Positions 29,092 through 38,684 of a stretch of 64,000 nucleotides of DNA are shown piece by piece. Under the pieces are notes generated by a model that saw nothing but the letters and a program-made list of their open reading frames with translations, made no database searches and was not told the origin of the DNA. Numbering within the stretch: position 1 is the first letter of the stretch; the number at the start of each line of letters is the position of its first letter. The position numbers and the translations under genes were made by a program. Source of the DNA: Limnobaculum eriocheiris (lineage in GTDB: Bacteria > Pseudomonadota > Gammaproteobacteria > Enterobacterales > Enterobacteriaceae); NCBI RefSeq assembly GCF_021010575.1, contig NZ_JAJNAG010000011.1, forward strand, positions 26,605 to 90,604, given 5' to 3'.

Positions 29092-30108
29092 ATGATTGAA
29101 GCCGATCGCTTGATTTCACCCGTAGCGCAGTTTGAAGAAGAAGATCCCATTGACCGTGCGATGCGCCCCAAACTGCTGAATGAGTATGTTGGGCAGCCTC
29201 ACGTGCGTGAGCAGATGGAAATCTTTATTCAGGCCGCCAGATTGCGTGGTGATGCGCTGGACCATCTGTTGATTTTTGGCCCTCCCGGTTTGGGGAAGAC
29301 CACATTGGCGAATATCGTTGCCAATGAGATGGGGGTAAACCTGCGAACCACTTCCGGGCCCGTTCTGGAAAAGGCAGGGGATTTGGCAGCAATGTTAACC
29401 AATCTTGAGCCTCACGATGTGCTGTTTATTGATGAGATTCATCGCCTTTCGCCTGTGGTGGAGGAAATCCTGTACCCGGCGATGGAAGACTATCAGTTGG
29501 ATATCATGATTGGTGAAGGCCCGGCTGCACGCTCTATCAAAATTGATTTACCTCCCTTTACTCTGGTCGGGGCTACGACACGTGCAGGATCATTAACCTC
29601 GCCACTGCGCGATCGCTTCGGAATTGTGCAGCGTTTGGAGTTTTATCAGGTTGCCGATCTGGAGTCTATCGTTTCACGTAGCGCCCAGTGTATGGATCTT
29701 AACCTGTCACAGGAAGGGGCAAATCAAATAGCCCGTCGTGCACGAGGAACCCCGCGTATCGCTAACCGACTGCTGCGTCGGGTACGTGATTTTGCTGAGG
29801 TTAGGGCGAATGGTGCTATTGATGGTGATGTGGCAACCCGAGCGTTGGATATGCTGGATGTAGATGCAGAAGGTTTCGATTTTATGGATCGTAAGCTACT
29901 ACTGGCCATTATTGATAAATTTATGGGTGGCCCGGTTGGATTGGATAACCTTGCGGCAGCCATTGGTGAAGAACGGGAAACCATCGAAGATGTTATCGAA
30001 CCCTATCTGATTCAGCAGGGGTTTATTCAACGCACACCAAGAGGGCGAATGGCGACTCAACATGCCTATCAGCATTTTGGCATTACCAGAGATGACGAAC
30101 GGCGTTAA
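29092..30108 (+). CDS. ruvB: Holliday junction DNA helicase RuvB
   Basis: 338-residue AAA+ motor for branch migration. Walker A is [12 protein letters not shown], Walker [10 protein letters not shown], sensor 1 GATTRAG, and the arginine finger is in SPLRDRFG. The C-terminal winged-helix domain ends QHAYQHFG. It is 17 bp after ruvA and ends at a bidirectional terminator. In E. coli znuB follows nearby; here an 11-kb block is interposed. Confidence 0.97.
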   Translation: MIEADRLISPVAQFEEEDPIDRAMRPKLLNEYVGQPHVREQMEIFIQAARLRGDALDHLLIFGPPGLGKTTLANIVANEMGVNLRTTSGPVLEKAGDLAAMLTNLEPHDVLFIDEIHRLSPVVEEILYPAMEDYQLDIMIGEGPAARSIKIDLPPFTLVGATTRAGSLTSPLRDRFGIVQRLEFYQVADLESIVSRSAQCMDLNLSQEGANQIARRARGTPRIANRLLRRVRDFAEVRANGAIDGDVATRALDMLDVDAEGFDFMDRKLLLAIIDKFMGGPVGLDNLAAAIGEERETIEDVIEPYLIQQGFIQRTPRGRMATQHAYQHFGITRDDERR

Positions 30109-30129
30109 TTGAGATTAGCCATAGAGATG

Positions 30130-30160
30130 AAAAAACCGGAGAACATAGCTCCGGTTTTTT
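30130..30160. terminator. Bidirectional rho-independent terminator
   Basis: CCGGAG/CTCCGG stem flanked by A6 and T6, between convergent ruvB and grxA. Confidence 0.9.
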
Positions 30161-30185
30161 ATTAAGTCAGACGTATTATTAATAA

Positions 30186-30449
30186 TTATTGATACAAGCT
30201 CAGGTTTTCTTTTGCGTAAGCTTCGAAATCGGTGCAGCCACCAATATGAACCTGATCGATAAAGATTTGAGGTACGGTTTCTACTGGTTTACCGACAGTT
30301 TTCTCCAGGTCGGCTTTAGTGATACCTTCTGCGTGAATATCAACGTAGTTATAGCTGAAATCATCGCGTTCCTGACTTAACTTTTCTGCTAATTCTTTAG
30401 CACGAACACAATAAGGACACCCAGGACGTCCAAAAATCACAACAAACAT
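30186..30449 (-). CDS. grxA: Glutaredoxin 1
   Basis: 87-residue monothiol/dithiol reductase that uses glutathione to reduce ribonucleotide reductase and other disulfides. The active site CPYC is at 11-14; the glutathione-site strings TVPQIFIDQ and GGCTDFEAYAKENL follow. E. coli GrxA has Tyr where this one has Cys in GG-C-TDF, giving a third cysteine beside the glutathione site. AAGGAGTATT is the ribosome site. In E. coli grxA also lies close to nfsA; here the two are divergent, 293 bp apart. Confidence 0.96.
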   Translation of the reverse strand: MFVVIFGRPGCPYCVRAKELAEKLSQERDDFSYNYVDIHAEGITKADLEKTVGKPVETVPQIFIDQVHIGGCTDFEAYAKENLSLYQ

Positions 30450-30742
30450 GAATACTCCTTAAAATTATTAAAATGTTCGGCTTTTCGCCGTTAGCCAATA
30501 TGATAAAAACTGCATTACTATGCCCGTCACAGGCAGTAAAAAAAAGCAGGAATTGCCTGTCAGTTTGATAAATTTTACCTATCTGACACTAACTACATAA
30601 ATTTATGAAGAAAAATTTGTGTAAAAAAACATATATAGCGGCCGGACAATAGGGAATCACTTTCTGTCACAGGCGTTGCTTATGTTAGGATACCCCTTGT
30701 GTTCATGTTCTTCAGCCATACCAACCAATATCAGGACTTACT

Positions 30743-31465
30743 ATGACGCCGACTATCGATCTTATCTGCTCTCATCGTTCTATCCGCGCTTTTACCCCTC
30801 AGTCAATATCGGATGAACAACGTCAGGCAATTATTCGGGCCGCGCAGTCGACATCAAGCTCCAGCTTTTTACAATGCAGCTCCATTATTCGGGTAACCGA
30901 TCGGGATTTACGTTTAGCGCTGGTTGAATACAGCGGTGGTCAAAAGCATGTGGCTCAGGCAGCAGAGTTTTGGGTGTTTTGTGCTGACTATCATCGTAAT
31001 CAGGAGATTTGTCCTGAAGCCGAACTGGGCTATGCCGAGCAACTATTGTTAGGTGCAGTAGATACTGCCATGATGGCGCAAAATGCCTTAACTGCTGCGG
31101 AATCTTTAGGGCTCGGCGGCGTGTATATTGGTGGGTTAAGAAATAATATTGCAGCAGTAACAGAACTACTGCAACTGCCAAAACAGGTATTACCCCTGTT
31201 TGGTTTATGTTTGGGTTATCCGGACCAACAGCCTGAACAGAAGCCTCGTTTACCTGCTGACATAGTAGTGCACGAAAACAGCTACCAGCCACTGAACCGG
31301 GATCTGCTGGCGCAGTACGATGCCCATATTGTGGCCTATTATGAAGCCCGCTCAGAAAATAAGAAGCATGTTAGCTGGAGCGAACAAATAGCCGTTACGG
31401 TTCGTAAAGAACGTCGTCCTTTTATTCTGGATTATTTGCATAAGCAAGGATGGGCGACCCGTTAA
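30743..31465 (+). CDS. nfsA: NADPH-dependent oxygen-insensitive nitroreductase
   Basis: 240-residue FMN flavoprotein of the NfsA group. SHRSIRAFTPQSISDEQ holds the FMN-phosphate residues (HRS-R), and SSSFLQCSSIIRV the quinone/nitro pocket. Later, LGLGGVYIGGLRNN and LCLGYPDQQPEQKPRLP bind FMN and dimer partner. It reduces nitroaromatics and quinones by two electrons. The AGGACTTACT ribosome site precedes ATG. The usual partner genes ybjC and rimK are absent. Confidence 0.93.
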   Translation: MTPTIDLICSHRSIRAFTPQSISDEQRQAIIRAAQSTSSSSFLQCSSIIRVTDRDLRLALVEYSGGQKHVAQAAEFWVFCADYHRNQEICPEAELGYAEQLLLGAVDTAMMAQNALTAAESLGLGGVYIGGLRNNIAAVTELLQLPKQVLPLFGLCLGYPDQQPEQKPRLPADIVVHENSYQPLNRDLLAQYDAHIVAYYEARSENKKHVSWSEQIAVTVRKERRPFILDYLHKQGWATR

Positions 31466-31466
31466 A

Positions 31467-31685
31467 TTATCGAAACTGGTTATTGGATGGCTGGTATTGA
31501 TATCCGGCATCCGATAACTTTTTTATTAGCGCTTCTCGATCAATCTCATAACTAGCGATCAGATCGTCAAGGGATTCAAATTCATCCCTTAGTTTCATAT
31601 TGATAATGCTAAACAGCAGGTGAGGGTCCATAGCTAAAAATTTTTGATGTTGCATATTTTTTCCGACGCTAACATAAAAATTCAT
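31467..31685 (-). CDS. DUF4250 domain-containing small protein
   Basis: 72 residues. The stretch MDPHLLFSIINMKLRDEFESLDDL, a D/E-rich helix and LIKKLSDAGYQYQPSNNQF match my memory of the DUF4250 family, whose role is unknown. GAGGT lies 8 bases before ATG 31685; an internal ATG (31655) is an alternative start. It is convergent with nfsA (1 bp between stops) and divergent from ybjN. E. coli has no such gene in this position. Confidence 0.75.
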   Translation of the reverse strand: MNFYVSVGKNMQHQKFLAMDPHLLFSIINMKLRDEFESLDDLIASYEIDREALIKKLSDAGYQYQPSNNQFR

Positions 31686-31769
31686 AATAACTTACCTCAT
31701 CGAGTGATAAATAGGGTAATATTCGTGCGTTATTGCACTTTCTTTTTGATTTACTGAGGACATACCATA

Positions 31770-32264
31770 ATGGATAAGCTGATCGTCCCTGATCTGGCCC
31801 TAATGCGTAGTTGGCTTGAACAGTTGGGCATCGCCTTTTTCGAATGTGATTCTTGTCAGGCGTTACATTTACCCTACCTGCAAAGTGTTGATGGTATTTT
31901 TGATGCCAAAGTCGATCTGCTCGAAAATGTTATTCTGTTCTCTGCGGTAGCGGAAATTCGTCCTGTGGCATTGATTCCTCTGGTTGCAGACCTTAGCCAG
32001 ATTAATGCCTCATCATTAACCACTAAAGTATTTATTGATGTTCAGGATGACAATTTACCTAAGCTGGTTATTTGTCAGTCATTAAGTGCCGCCGCCGGTA
32101 TTACGTTAGAACAGTTCCGTTTATTACTTCAGGAAGCCGAAGAGCAAACCACCCAAATTATTATGGAAGCCAGAGCCAATGAGCTGCTGACGGTCAGCGA
32201 TAACGAACGTGAAACTGAAGATGATATTCAGGTGCTTCACTCAATTACCCATACCATTCATTAA
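31770..32264 (+). CDS. ybjN: YbjN family protein
   Basis: 164-residue protein of the YbjN group (type III secretion chaperone-like fold). Conserved: SWLEQLGIAFFECDSCQALHLP, DGIFDAKVDL.ENVILFSA.AE.RP and INASSLTTKVFIDVQDDNLPKLVICQS. YbjN has been tied to motility, biofilm and stress regulation in E. coli. TGAGGACATACCATA supplies the ribosome site. Followed by rlmC, as in the E. coli region though without ybjO and potFGHI. Confidence 0.93.
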   Translation: MDKLIVPDLALMRSWLEQLGIAFFECDSCQALHLPYLQSVDGIFDAKVDLLENVILFSAVAEIRPVALIPLVADLSQINASSLTTKVFIDVQDDNLPKLVICQSLSAAAGITLEQFRLLLQEAEEQTTQIIMEARANELLTVSDNERETEDDIQVLHSITHTIH

Positions 32265-32309
32265 TCTTTCCCATACCTGCTTAATTCATTGGTTTCGGAG
32301 TCAGTTCTG

Positions 32310-33455
32310 ATGCAGTGCCAGCTTCATGCCGCAGGGCTTTGCTATTCATGTCAATGGATAGATAAACCCTATACACAACAACTGGAAGAGAAGCAGCAAG
32401 CGTTAGCCGCCTTGCTGGAGTCGATGCCTGTTGAACAATGGTGTATGCCGGTATCGGGTGTTGAAACCGGATTTCGTAATAAAGCAAAAATGGTGGTGAG
32501 CGGTAGCGTTGAACGCCCGGTGCTGGGGCTTCCTCTTAAACAGGATGAAGCTGTCGATCTATGCGATTGTCCGCTTTATCCGCAATCTATGCGTGATGTG
32601 TTTCCTCATCTTAAACAGTTTATTGCCCGGGCAGGATTAACGCCTTATAACGTTGAGCGTAAACGGGGGGAACTGAAGTTTATTTTACTTACCGAAAGTC
32701 GTCTCAACGGCGGTTTAATGCTGCGCTTTGTGCTGCGTTCGGAAATCAAGCTCCAACAGCTTCGTCAGGCGCTGCCCTGGTTACAGGCACAGCTGCCTCA
32801 ACTCCAGGTCATATCGGCAAATATTCAGCCGGTTCATATGGCGGTACTGGAAGGGGAGCAGGAAGTGATCCTCACTTCACAGGATGCGCTGGAAGAGCAG
32901 CTCAACCATATTCCACTGTATATTCGACCGCGCAGTTTTTTCCAGACCAATCCTGTTGTGGCAGAAAAACTGTATGCCACAGCCAGAGAGTGGGTTTCAA
33001 CGCTGAATATTCACAGTATGTGGGATCTGTTTTGCGGTGTAGGGGGCTTTGGTCTTCACTGTGCGGCTAACTCTGGGGTCAAGTTAACCGGTATTGAAAT
33101 CAGTGCGGAAGCTATCGAATGTGCTAAACGCTCGGCAGCCGCTATTGGATTAAGGGATATTGAGTTTGATGCGTTGGACTCAACCCAATTTGCCCAAAGT
33201 AAACACCGGCAGAATATTCCGGATCTGGTACTGGTTAATCCTCCACGTCGGGGTATTGGTGAGGCGCTGTGTGAATACCTGAGTCAAATGTCTCCCGACT
33301 GGATCCTTTACTCCAGCTGCAATGCCCAAACCATGGCAAAAGACATTCATCAGCTTAACGGTTATCGGGTAGTAAGGGTTCAGCTGTTTGATATGTTCCC
33401 CCATACCGCCCATTATGAAGTTCTGACCTTGCTACAACACACTGAACCGAAATAA
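32310..33455 (+). CDS. rlmC: 23S rRNA (uracil747-C5)-methyltransferase
   Basis: 381-residue SAM-dependent methyltransferase with an iron-sulfur cluster. N-terminal cysteines ([16 protein letters not shown] and later DLCDCPLYP) form the cluster site. The SAM domain has [15 protein letters not shown] and [10 protein letters not shown], and the catalytic Cys is in [13 protein letters not shown]. The start is ATG 32310, matching the E. coli N-terminus MQC and with GGAG 9 bases before it; a TTG seven codons upstream is less likely. It is convergent with ogt, stops only 4 bp apart. Confidence 0.95.
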   Translation: MQCQLHAAGLCYSCQWIDKPYTQQLEEKQQALAALLESMPVEQWCMPVSGVETGFRNKAKMVVSGSVERPVLGLPLKQDEAVDLCDCPLYPQSMRDVFPHLKQFIARAGLTPYNVERKRGELKFILLTESRLNGGLMLRFVLRSEIKLQQLRQALPWLQAQLPQLQVISANIQPVHMAVLEGEQEVILTSQDALEEQLNHIPLYIRPRSFFQTNPVVAEKLYATAREWVSTLNIHSMWDLFCGVGGFGLHCAANSGVKLTGIEISAEAIECAKRSAAAIGLRDIEFDALDSTQFAQSKHRQNIPDLVLVNPPRRGIGEALCEYLSQMSPDWILYSSCNAQTMAKDIHQLNGYRVVRVQLFDMFPHTAHYEVLTLLQHTEPK

Positions 33456-33459
33456 GACC

Positions 33460-33957
33460 TCAGCGTTTATTCTCTTTATAGGGAATGCCTTCCAGTTCCA
33501 GCAGTGCCTTCTTCACGTGTAAACCGCCTGAATATCCGGTTAATGAGTTATCTTTTCCCATCACTCGATGGCATGGAAGAATAATGGCTATAGGGTTAGC
33601 ACCAACAGCACCACCAACGGCCTGAGCACCTTTGGGTTTATTAATCGCAGCGGCAATATCGCCATAGCTGACAACTTTTGCATAATCAATCGATTGCAAC
33701 TGATGCCAGACGCTTTTTTGAAATTCTGAACCTTCTGGCTGACAAGGGATTACGCTGAAATCGACCTTTTTACCGGCGAAATAATCAGTGAGCGTTTTGA
33801 CCACCAGGCTAATTATCGGATGATGGCTATCTTCAACCCATGTAGTTTCTGGCTGACGCTGCTCTACTTCATTGGGTAACCAGAGCTGACGCAGAGCAAT
33901 ATCGTCTGCCACGATACGCAACTGACCAACAGGGGAGAGATAGAGTTGATGATACAT
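33460..33957 (-). CDS. ogt: Methylated-DNA--protein-cysteine methyltransferase
   Basis: 165-residue suicide repair enzyme that takes the alkyl group from O6-methylguanine. The active-site string IILPCHRVMG contains the acceptor Cys. VSYGDIAAAINKPKGAQAVGGAVGANP, with the arginine-finger region changed to K-G-A, precedes it, and the helix-turn-helix is around QKSVWHQL. Length and N-terminal YLSPVGQLRIVAD fit Ogt better than the Ada domain. It lies alone on its strand, 90 bp from the artJ terminator. Confidence 0.92.
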   Translation of the reverse strand: MYHQLYLSPVGQLRIVADDIALRQLWLPNEVEQRQPETTWVEDSHHPIISLVVKTLTDYFAGKKVDFSVIPCQPEGSEFQKSVWHQLQSIDYAKVVSYGDIAAAINKPKGAQAVGGAVGANPIAIILPCHRVMGKDNSLTGYSGGLHVKKALLELEGIPYKENKR

Positions 33958-34020
33958 AACAGGTTATCCTTTAACCGGAAACGAGAGAAAAGGTATATTA
34001 ACACTGCGAAACTTAAAGTA

Positions 34021-34048
34021 AAAATGGTCTCATAAAGAGACCATTTTT
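34021..34048. terminator. Rho-independent terminator after artJ
   Basis: AATGGTCTC/GAGACCATT stem with A4 on one side and T5 on the other. It serves the minus-strand artJ transcript (18 bp after its stop) and could also work from the other side. Confidence 0.85.
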
Positions 34049-34065
34049 ACAGTTAAGACCAATGA

Positions 34066-34797
34066 TTACTGTGGAAACCATTTATGACTAATTTGTTGAT
34101 AGGTTCCGTCTTTCTTCACGGCTTCCAGCGCAGCATTAATCTTCTCCATCAGCGCGGTGTTATCCTGACGCACTGCAATACCTAAACCTGCACCAAAGTA
34201 AGCCGGATCGGCAATATGCTCACCCAGGGTGACCAGTTCAGGGCTGGTTTTCAGCCATTCGTTCACGGCGGCGGTATCACCAAATACCGCGTCCAGACGA
34301 CCATTTTTCAGGTCAATAACGGCGGTCTGGTAACTATCATAAGGAACGGTTTTTATTTCAGGATGCTTTTCGTTCATGTACTTCTGGTGTGTGGAGCCAT
34401 TCTCCATACCCACTTTTTTACCTTTCATTTGGTCAACGGAGGTAATGGTGTCTTTACGTACAATCAAAACGGCAGAGTTTGCATAGTAAGGTTGGCTGAA
34501 CAAAACTTGTTTACTGCGTTCAGCGGTGATATCCATACCGGAAATGACCGCATCATAACGACGGAATTTCAGGGCAGGGATCAGGCTGTCAAACGCATGA
34601 TTAGAGAAAGTACATTCCGCTTTCATCTCTTTACAGAGTGCTTTGGCTAAATCGAGGTCAAAGCCAGTGATATTGCTGTCTTTATCCATAAATTCAAACG
34701 GAGGGTAAGTTGCAGATGATGCAAAACGAATAGGGTCGGCGGCCTGAGCAGATAACGCGACACCGGCTAATAATAGAATGGCTACAACTTTCTTCAT
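34066..34797 (-). CDS. artJ: Arginine-binding periplasmic protein (ArtJ-like)
   Basis: 243-residue solute-binding protein of ABC amino acid importers. The signal peptide MKKVVAILLLAGVALSAQA cleaves after AQA. The mature protein follows ArtJ: FASSATYPPFEFMD, GFDLDLAKALCKEMKAECTF, YDAVISGMDITAERS, GMENGSTHQKY and a final HKWFPQ. It would deliver arginine to an ArtQMP permease, not present here. Upstream are two ARG boxes at the standard spacing, so ArgR repression by arginine is very likely. It stands alone between ogt and ampR. Confidence 0.94.
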   Translation of the reverse strand: MKKVVAILLLAGVALSAQAADPIRFASSATYPPFEFMDKDSNITGFDLDLAKALCKEMKAECTFSNHAFDSLIPALKFRRYDAVISGMDITAERSKQVLFSQPYYANSAVLIVRKDTITSVDQMKGKKVGMENGSTHQKYMNEKHPEIKTVPYDSYQTAVIDLKNGRLDAVFGDTAAVNEWLKTSPELVTLGEHIADPAYFGAGLGIAVRQDNTALMEKINAALEAVKKDGTYQQISHKWFPQ

Positions 34798-34825
34798 GGT
34801 ACAGACTCCGATAGTAAAAAAAGGC

Positions 34826-34864
34826 TATGACTATTTATTCGCATAAATCGAATATATATTCATT
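34826..34864. promoter_or_regulatory. Tandem ARG boxes (ArgR operator) of artJ
   Basis: Two 18-bp boxes, TATGACTATTTATTCGCA (34826-34843) and ATCGAATATATATTCATT (34847-34864), are separated by exactly 3 bp. They match the wnTGAATwwwwATTCAnw consensus at about 16 and 17 of 18 positions. This arrangement is the standard ArgR hexamer site. A third left half-box, TATGAAT at 34868-34874, continues the same 21-bp phase. Confidence 0.87.
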
Positions 34865-34920
34865 AAATATGAATAAGCAAGCAAAATCTTTATTAAAGAT
34901 GAAAGCGATAAAAAAGCGGG

Positions 34921-35781
34921 TTACTCCTCCTGGCATATCCAGTCCTGAAACAGTTGCATAGCCGGGGTAAGGTGTTTTGATTTTAATCGGGTTAGCCAGT
35001 AGCCACCCATATTGATCTCTGTATTGAAGGGACGAACAAGCACACCGCTTTCCAGCTCCTTATTAAACATTTTTGATGGGGCTAAAGCGACTCCGGCATT
35101 GAGTATGGCGGCTTCAACCATTAAACGGGAAGAATCGAAAATCATACCGTTTGGTCGCCATGGGTTAAGGCCCGCACTGATTAACCAGCGATCCCATTCC
35201 TCCTCACGATAAGTGCGCAGAAGGACTTCTTTTGCCAGATCGCCCGGTTCAGATAAACGTTTAGCGGCTTCGGGTGAACATAGCACCGTTAATGGGGCAT
35301 CAAATAGCAGAGTATTCTCACTGCCCGGCCAGCTTCCTTCGCCAAAACGAATGGCAAAATCCAACCCTTCGGCAGCAAGGTTGACCACGTTATTATTGGT
35401 GAGCAGTTTCAATTCAATGAAAGGGTATTTTTCATGAAATTTCCACAGTCGGGGCAGTAGCCAACCCACGGCAAAAGTTCCTACGATAGCAACAGTGAGA
35501 ACCTCATGAAATTCACCGCCTTCAAATCGTTTTAACACCGTCTGGATATGGTCAAATGCTTCGGTTAATACCGGTAGCAGAACCTGAGCCTGTTCGGTCA
35601 TTTCTAAACCGCGCGGTAACCGCTTAAAAAGTGCGGTACCCAACTGTGCTTCAAGTAAGCGAACCTGTTGGCTTACCGCCGCCTGAGTGACGTTTAGTTC
35701 AAGACCGGCGCGGGTAAAATTCAGGTGTCTTGCTGAGGCTTCAAAAGCACGTAATGCATTAAGCGGAAAAAAAGATCGCAT
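34921..35781 (-). CDS. ampR: AmpR-type LysR regulator of the beta-lactamase
   Basis: 286-residue LysR regulator, probably AmpR/NmcR/CumR type. Helix-turn-helix at the N-terminus (MRSFFPLNALRAFEASARHL, TRAGLELNVTQAAVSQQVRLLE), then the effector domain with GTFAVGWLLPRLWKFHEKYP and NNNVVNLAAEGLDFAIRFG. These are typical of AmpR, which senses cell-wall muropeptides. It is divergent from the class A beta-lactamase gene with 265 bp between the starts, the standard ampR-bla arrangement, and should induce bla when peptidoglycan fragments accumulate. The gene name is by family and context. Confidence 0.9.
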   Translation of the reverse strand: MRSFFPLNALRAFEASARHLNFTRAGLELNVTQAAVSQQVRLLEAQLGTALFKRLPRGLEMTEQAQVLLPVLTEAFDHIQTVLKRFEGGEFHEVLTVAIVGTFAVGWLLPRLWKFHEKYPFIELKLLTNNNVVNLAAEGLDFAIRFGEGSWPGSENTLLFDAPLTVLCSPEAAKRLSEPGDLAKEVLLRTYREEEWDRWLISAGLNPWRPNGMIFDSSRLMVEAAILNAGVALAPSKMFNKELESGVLVRPFNTEINMGGYWLTRLKSKHLTPAMQLFQDWICQEE

Positions 35782-35900
35782 TAATCAATACCTATAAGTT
35801 TTTCTTTACCCTTACTGAAAATAACCTTGCTTGTAAATCGTCTGATAATGATTGATATTGCCCGGGATTATCACTAATCCAATGCATTAATAGAACAGGG

Positions 35901-35926
35901 TATGATGAGTTATATCTATCATCATA
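35901..35926. promoter_or_regulatory. Candidate AmpR/LysR operator between ampR and bla
   Basis: Perfect inverted repeat TATGATGA-N10-TCATCATA in the divergent intergenic region. It fits a LysR-type dyad with T-N-A ends. I did not match it to a published AmpR site, so it is a candidate only. Confidence 0.45.
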
Positions 35927-36046
35927 GCGATTAATTTGACGATGGTAATAGTATTTCTTTTGATAAGCTGATTAACCATCGAAGTGATAACGCATAACCA
36001 TTTGAGAGATCGAATTTTTGTAAAATATTCATTTAACGAGACTAAT

Positions 36047-36934
36047 ATGGCTAAAAATATGTTGCGTAAAAGCATGCTGGCAGCAGCAGCCTTTGTACCC
36101 TTTATCACATTTTCTACACCTTCGTTAGCCGCTAAAACGGACCAGATTTCAACCATCCAGCAGAGTCTGGCTGATTTAGAAAAAAGTAGCGGTGGACGAT
36201 TGGGCGTTGTACTAATTAACACGGCAGATAATTCACAGATTGTTTATCGTGGTGACGAACGTTTTCCAATGTGCAGTACCAGCAAGGTGATGGTGGTTGC
36301 CGGAGTATTGAAACAAAGCGAATCACAAAAAGATCTTTTGAGTCAGCAAGTAGAAATTAAAAAGAGAGATCTGGTCAGTTATAGTCCAATTGTTGAAAAA
36401 AGCTTAAACAATAAGATGTCATTAGCCGAGCTTAGTGCAGCAACATTGCAATACAGCGATAATGCAGCCATGAATAAACTGATTGAACAACTGGGCGGCA
36501 CTAAAAAAGCTACGGCGTTTGCGCGTTCTATTGGTGATAAAACATTTCGTTTAGATCGCACCGAACCGACGTTAAATTCTGCCATTCCCGGAGATAAACG
36601 CGATACCACAACACCGCTGGCTATGGCGCTCAGTTTGCAAAAATTAACGCTGGGAGATGCGCTTGCTGCACCACAACGTGATCAACTGGTGGAATGGTTA
36701 AAAGGAAACACTACCGGTGCCGCCAGTATTCGAGCTGGTTTGTCAACAGAGTGGGTGGTCGGTGATAAAACGGGCAGCGGCTCCTATGGAACTACCAATG
36801 ATATTGCCGTTATCTGGCCTAAGGATAAAGCACCATTAATTCTGGTCACTTACTTTACCCAGAATGAAAAAGAGGCCAAATCTCGTCGGGAAGTTTTAGC
36901 ATTGGCGGCAAAAATTGTAACGCAGGGGCTCTGA
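36047..36934 (+). CDS. Class A beta-lactamase, CTX-M-like
   Basis: 295-residue secreted serine beta-lactamase. A signal peptide ([20 protein letters not shown]...LAA) is followed by the class A motifs: S77-TSK (Ambler 70-73) preceded by Cys, SDN 137-139 (130-132), E173 in RTEPTLN (166-170) and KTG 241-243 (234-236), then [22 protein letters not shown] and [14 protein letters not shown] are typical of the CTX-M/FONA/SFO/CumA extended-spectrum group. Ser at Ambler 237 favours oxyimino-cephalosporin hydrolysis. Start ATG 36047; the open frame extends 21 codons upstream. Divergent from ampR and flanked by core genes without mobile elements, so it is probably a resident chromosomal enzyme. Confidence 0.93.
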   Translation: MAKNMLRKSMLAAAAFVPFITFSTPSLAAKTDQISTIQQSLADLEKSSGGRLGVVLINTADNSQIVYRGDERFPMCSTSKVMVVAGVLKQSESQKDLLSQQVEIKKRDLVSYSPIVEKSLNNKMSLAELSAATLQYSDNAAMNKLIEQLGGTKKATAFARSIGDKTFRLDRTEPTLNSAIPGDKRDTTTPLAMALSLQKLTLGDALAAPQRDQLVEWLKGNTTGAASIRAGLSTEWVVGDKTGSGSYGTTNDIAVIWPKDKAPLILVTYFTQNEKEAKSRREVLALAAKIVTQGL

Positions 36935-36958
36935 TTCTCTATTTTTGCCGTATAAAAA

Positions 36959-36984
36959 ATCCCGGCTTATATATTTGCCGGGAT
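36959..36984. terminator. Bidirectional rho-independent terminator
   Basis: ATCCCGGC/GCCGGGAT stem with A6 on the left and CTTTAT on the right, between convergent bla and rimO. Confidence 0.82.
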
Positions 36985-37009
36985 CTTTATCAGTCAAATT
37001 GGTACAGCT

Positions 37010-38344
37010 TTATCTTGTTACAGAACCCCACAGGTCATACTCGTCAGCATTCTCGATAGTAACCTGAACAATATCACCTACTTTAACCTGACGCTCTTCA
37101 TTCAGATAAACCACACCGTCAATTTCTGGTGCATCGGCCATACTTCTGCCAATGGCACCTTCTTCATCTATTTCATCGATAATAACCGGTATAGTCAGGC
37201 CAATCTTGTCCTGTAATCGCTGGGCAGAAATCTGTTGCTGAAGCTGCATAAAGCGATGGAAGCGTTCTTCTTTGATCTCTTCCGGTACCTGATCGGCAAG
37301 CTCATTAGCAGCAGCACCTTCAACCGGGCTATATTTAAAGCAGCCGACGCGATCCAGTTTAGCTTCTTTCAGGAAGTCCAGCAGCATAGTGAAATCTTCT
37401 TCCGTTTCACCAGGGAAACCAACAATAAAGGTGGAACGCAGGGTTAACTGTGGACAGATCTCTCTCCAGCGCTTAACGCGTTCCAGCGTGCGTTCCACTG
37501 AACCAGGGCGCTTCATGGCCTTCAGAATTTTTGGGCTGGCATGCTGTAGAGGGATATCCAGATAAGGCAGTATTTTGCCCGCAGCCATCAGTGGAATAAC
37601 ATCGTCCACGTGCGGGTATGGGTAGACATAATGTAAACGCACCCAAATTCCCATAGTAGAGAGTTGTTCGCACAGGCTTACCATATCGGTTTTAACCGGC
37701 TGACCGTTCCAGAAACCAGTGCGGTGTTTAACATCTACACCGTAAGCTGAGGTATCCTGTGAGATAACCAGTAACTCTTTTACCCCAGCCTCCACCAAAC
37801 GTTTTGCTTCATCCAGTACAGATCCAATAGGACGGCTGTCGAGGTCGCCACGCATGGAAGGAATAATGCAGAAAGTACAGCGGTGGTTACAGCCTTCAGA
37901 TATTTTCAGGTAAGCATAATGCTTCGGCGTTAGCTTAACGCCCTGAGCCGGAACCAGACTGGTAAATGGATTGTATTCTGGCTTCGGCGCATAAGTATGG
38001 ACATGGGCTAAAACCTGCTCATAGCTATGAGGGCCCGTTATTTCCAGCACCTTAGGGTGGACTTCACGAATTTGATCTTGTTTGGCACCCAAACAACCCG
38101 TGACGATAACTTTACCGTTTTCGGTTAATGCTTCCCCAATGGCTTCCAGCGACTCCTGTACTGCACCTTCAATAAAGCCGCAGGTATTCACGATCACCAA
38201 ATCGGCACCTTCGTAACTTGGAACTACCTGATAACCTTCAGTACGTAACTCGGTAAGAATGCGCTCTGAATCGACCAGATTTTTAGGGCAGCCTAAAGAA
38301 ATAAATCCGACTGTTGGAGCATGAGGCGTTGTAGTTTGGGACAT
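37010..38344 (-). CDS. rimO: Ribosomal protein S12 methylthiotransferase
   Basis: 444-residue radical-SAM enzyme that methylthiolates Asp88 of ribosomal protein S12. N-terminal UPF0004 domain with its own cluster cysteines (SLGCPKN, NTCGFI, VTGCLG), radical-SAM [11 protein letters not shown] with the Cx3Cx2C cluster, and C-terminal TRAM domain ([20 protein letters not shown]). RDLDSRP-type and FPGETEEDF strings agree. Intact and of usual length (E. coli 441). It stands alone. Confidence 0.96.
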   Translation of the reverse strand: MSQTTTPHAPTVGFISLGCPKNLVDSERILTELRTEGYQVVPSYEGADLVIVNTCGFIEGAVQESLEAIGEALTENGKVIVTGCLGAKQDQIREVHPKVLEITGPHSYEQVLAHVHTYAPKPEYNPFTSLVPAQGVKLTPKHYAYLKISEGCNHRCTFCIIPSMRGDLDSRPIGSVLDEAKRLVEAGVKELLVISQDTSAYGVDVKHRTGFWNGQPVKTDMVSLCEQLSTMGIWVRLHYVYPYPHVDDVIPLMAAGKILPYLDIPLQHASPKILKAMKRPGSVERTLERVKRWREICPQLTLRSTFIVGFPGETEEDFTMLLDFLKEAKLDRVGCFKYSPVEGAAANELADQVPEEIKEERFHRFMQLQQQISAQRLQDKIGLTIPVIIDEIDEEGAIGRSMADAPEIDGVVYLNEERQVKVGDIVQVTIENADEYDLWGSVTR

Positions 38345-38684
38345 TATGCAAAACTCATTGATTAGTAATTCAGCCGCAGACCGACTTGTCGATATTTGCA
38401 GCTGTTAGCGACTGGGATGGAATTCTACCGATGTCGGAGCCAAAATTATATAGTCAGATACGGTGATTTGCTGGCCGACAGCTGGCAGTAGTTTAGTGCA
38501 TCAGACAGATAAAACCAGAAAATTTGAGTTTCAAAATAAATCAACTTTGAATAATAGGTGGTAAAAGAACCTCAGTACCACTTCTGGTTGGGTTGGTGGT
38601 ACATACATTGATCATTGGTTTATTTTATTAAAGCGAAATGGCGGCTGGGTTTCATGCCGCCATTTTTATGGCAGAAAAGATAAA
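38345..38684. other. rimO promoter region
   Basis: 340 bp holding the rimO promoter (right-to-left) and the terminator at 38636-38667. I see no gene in it. Confidence 0.4.
38636..38667. terminator. Rho-independent hairpin after the DUF1523 gene
   Basis: AAATGGCGGC/GCCGCCATTT, a 10-bp perfect stem with a T5 run on the plus-strand side and TTTCGCTTT on the minus side. It lies 18 bp after the stop of the gene at 38685. Confidence 0.75.
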
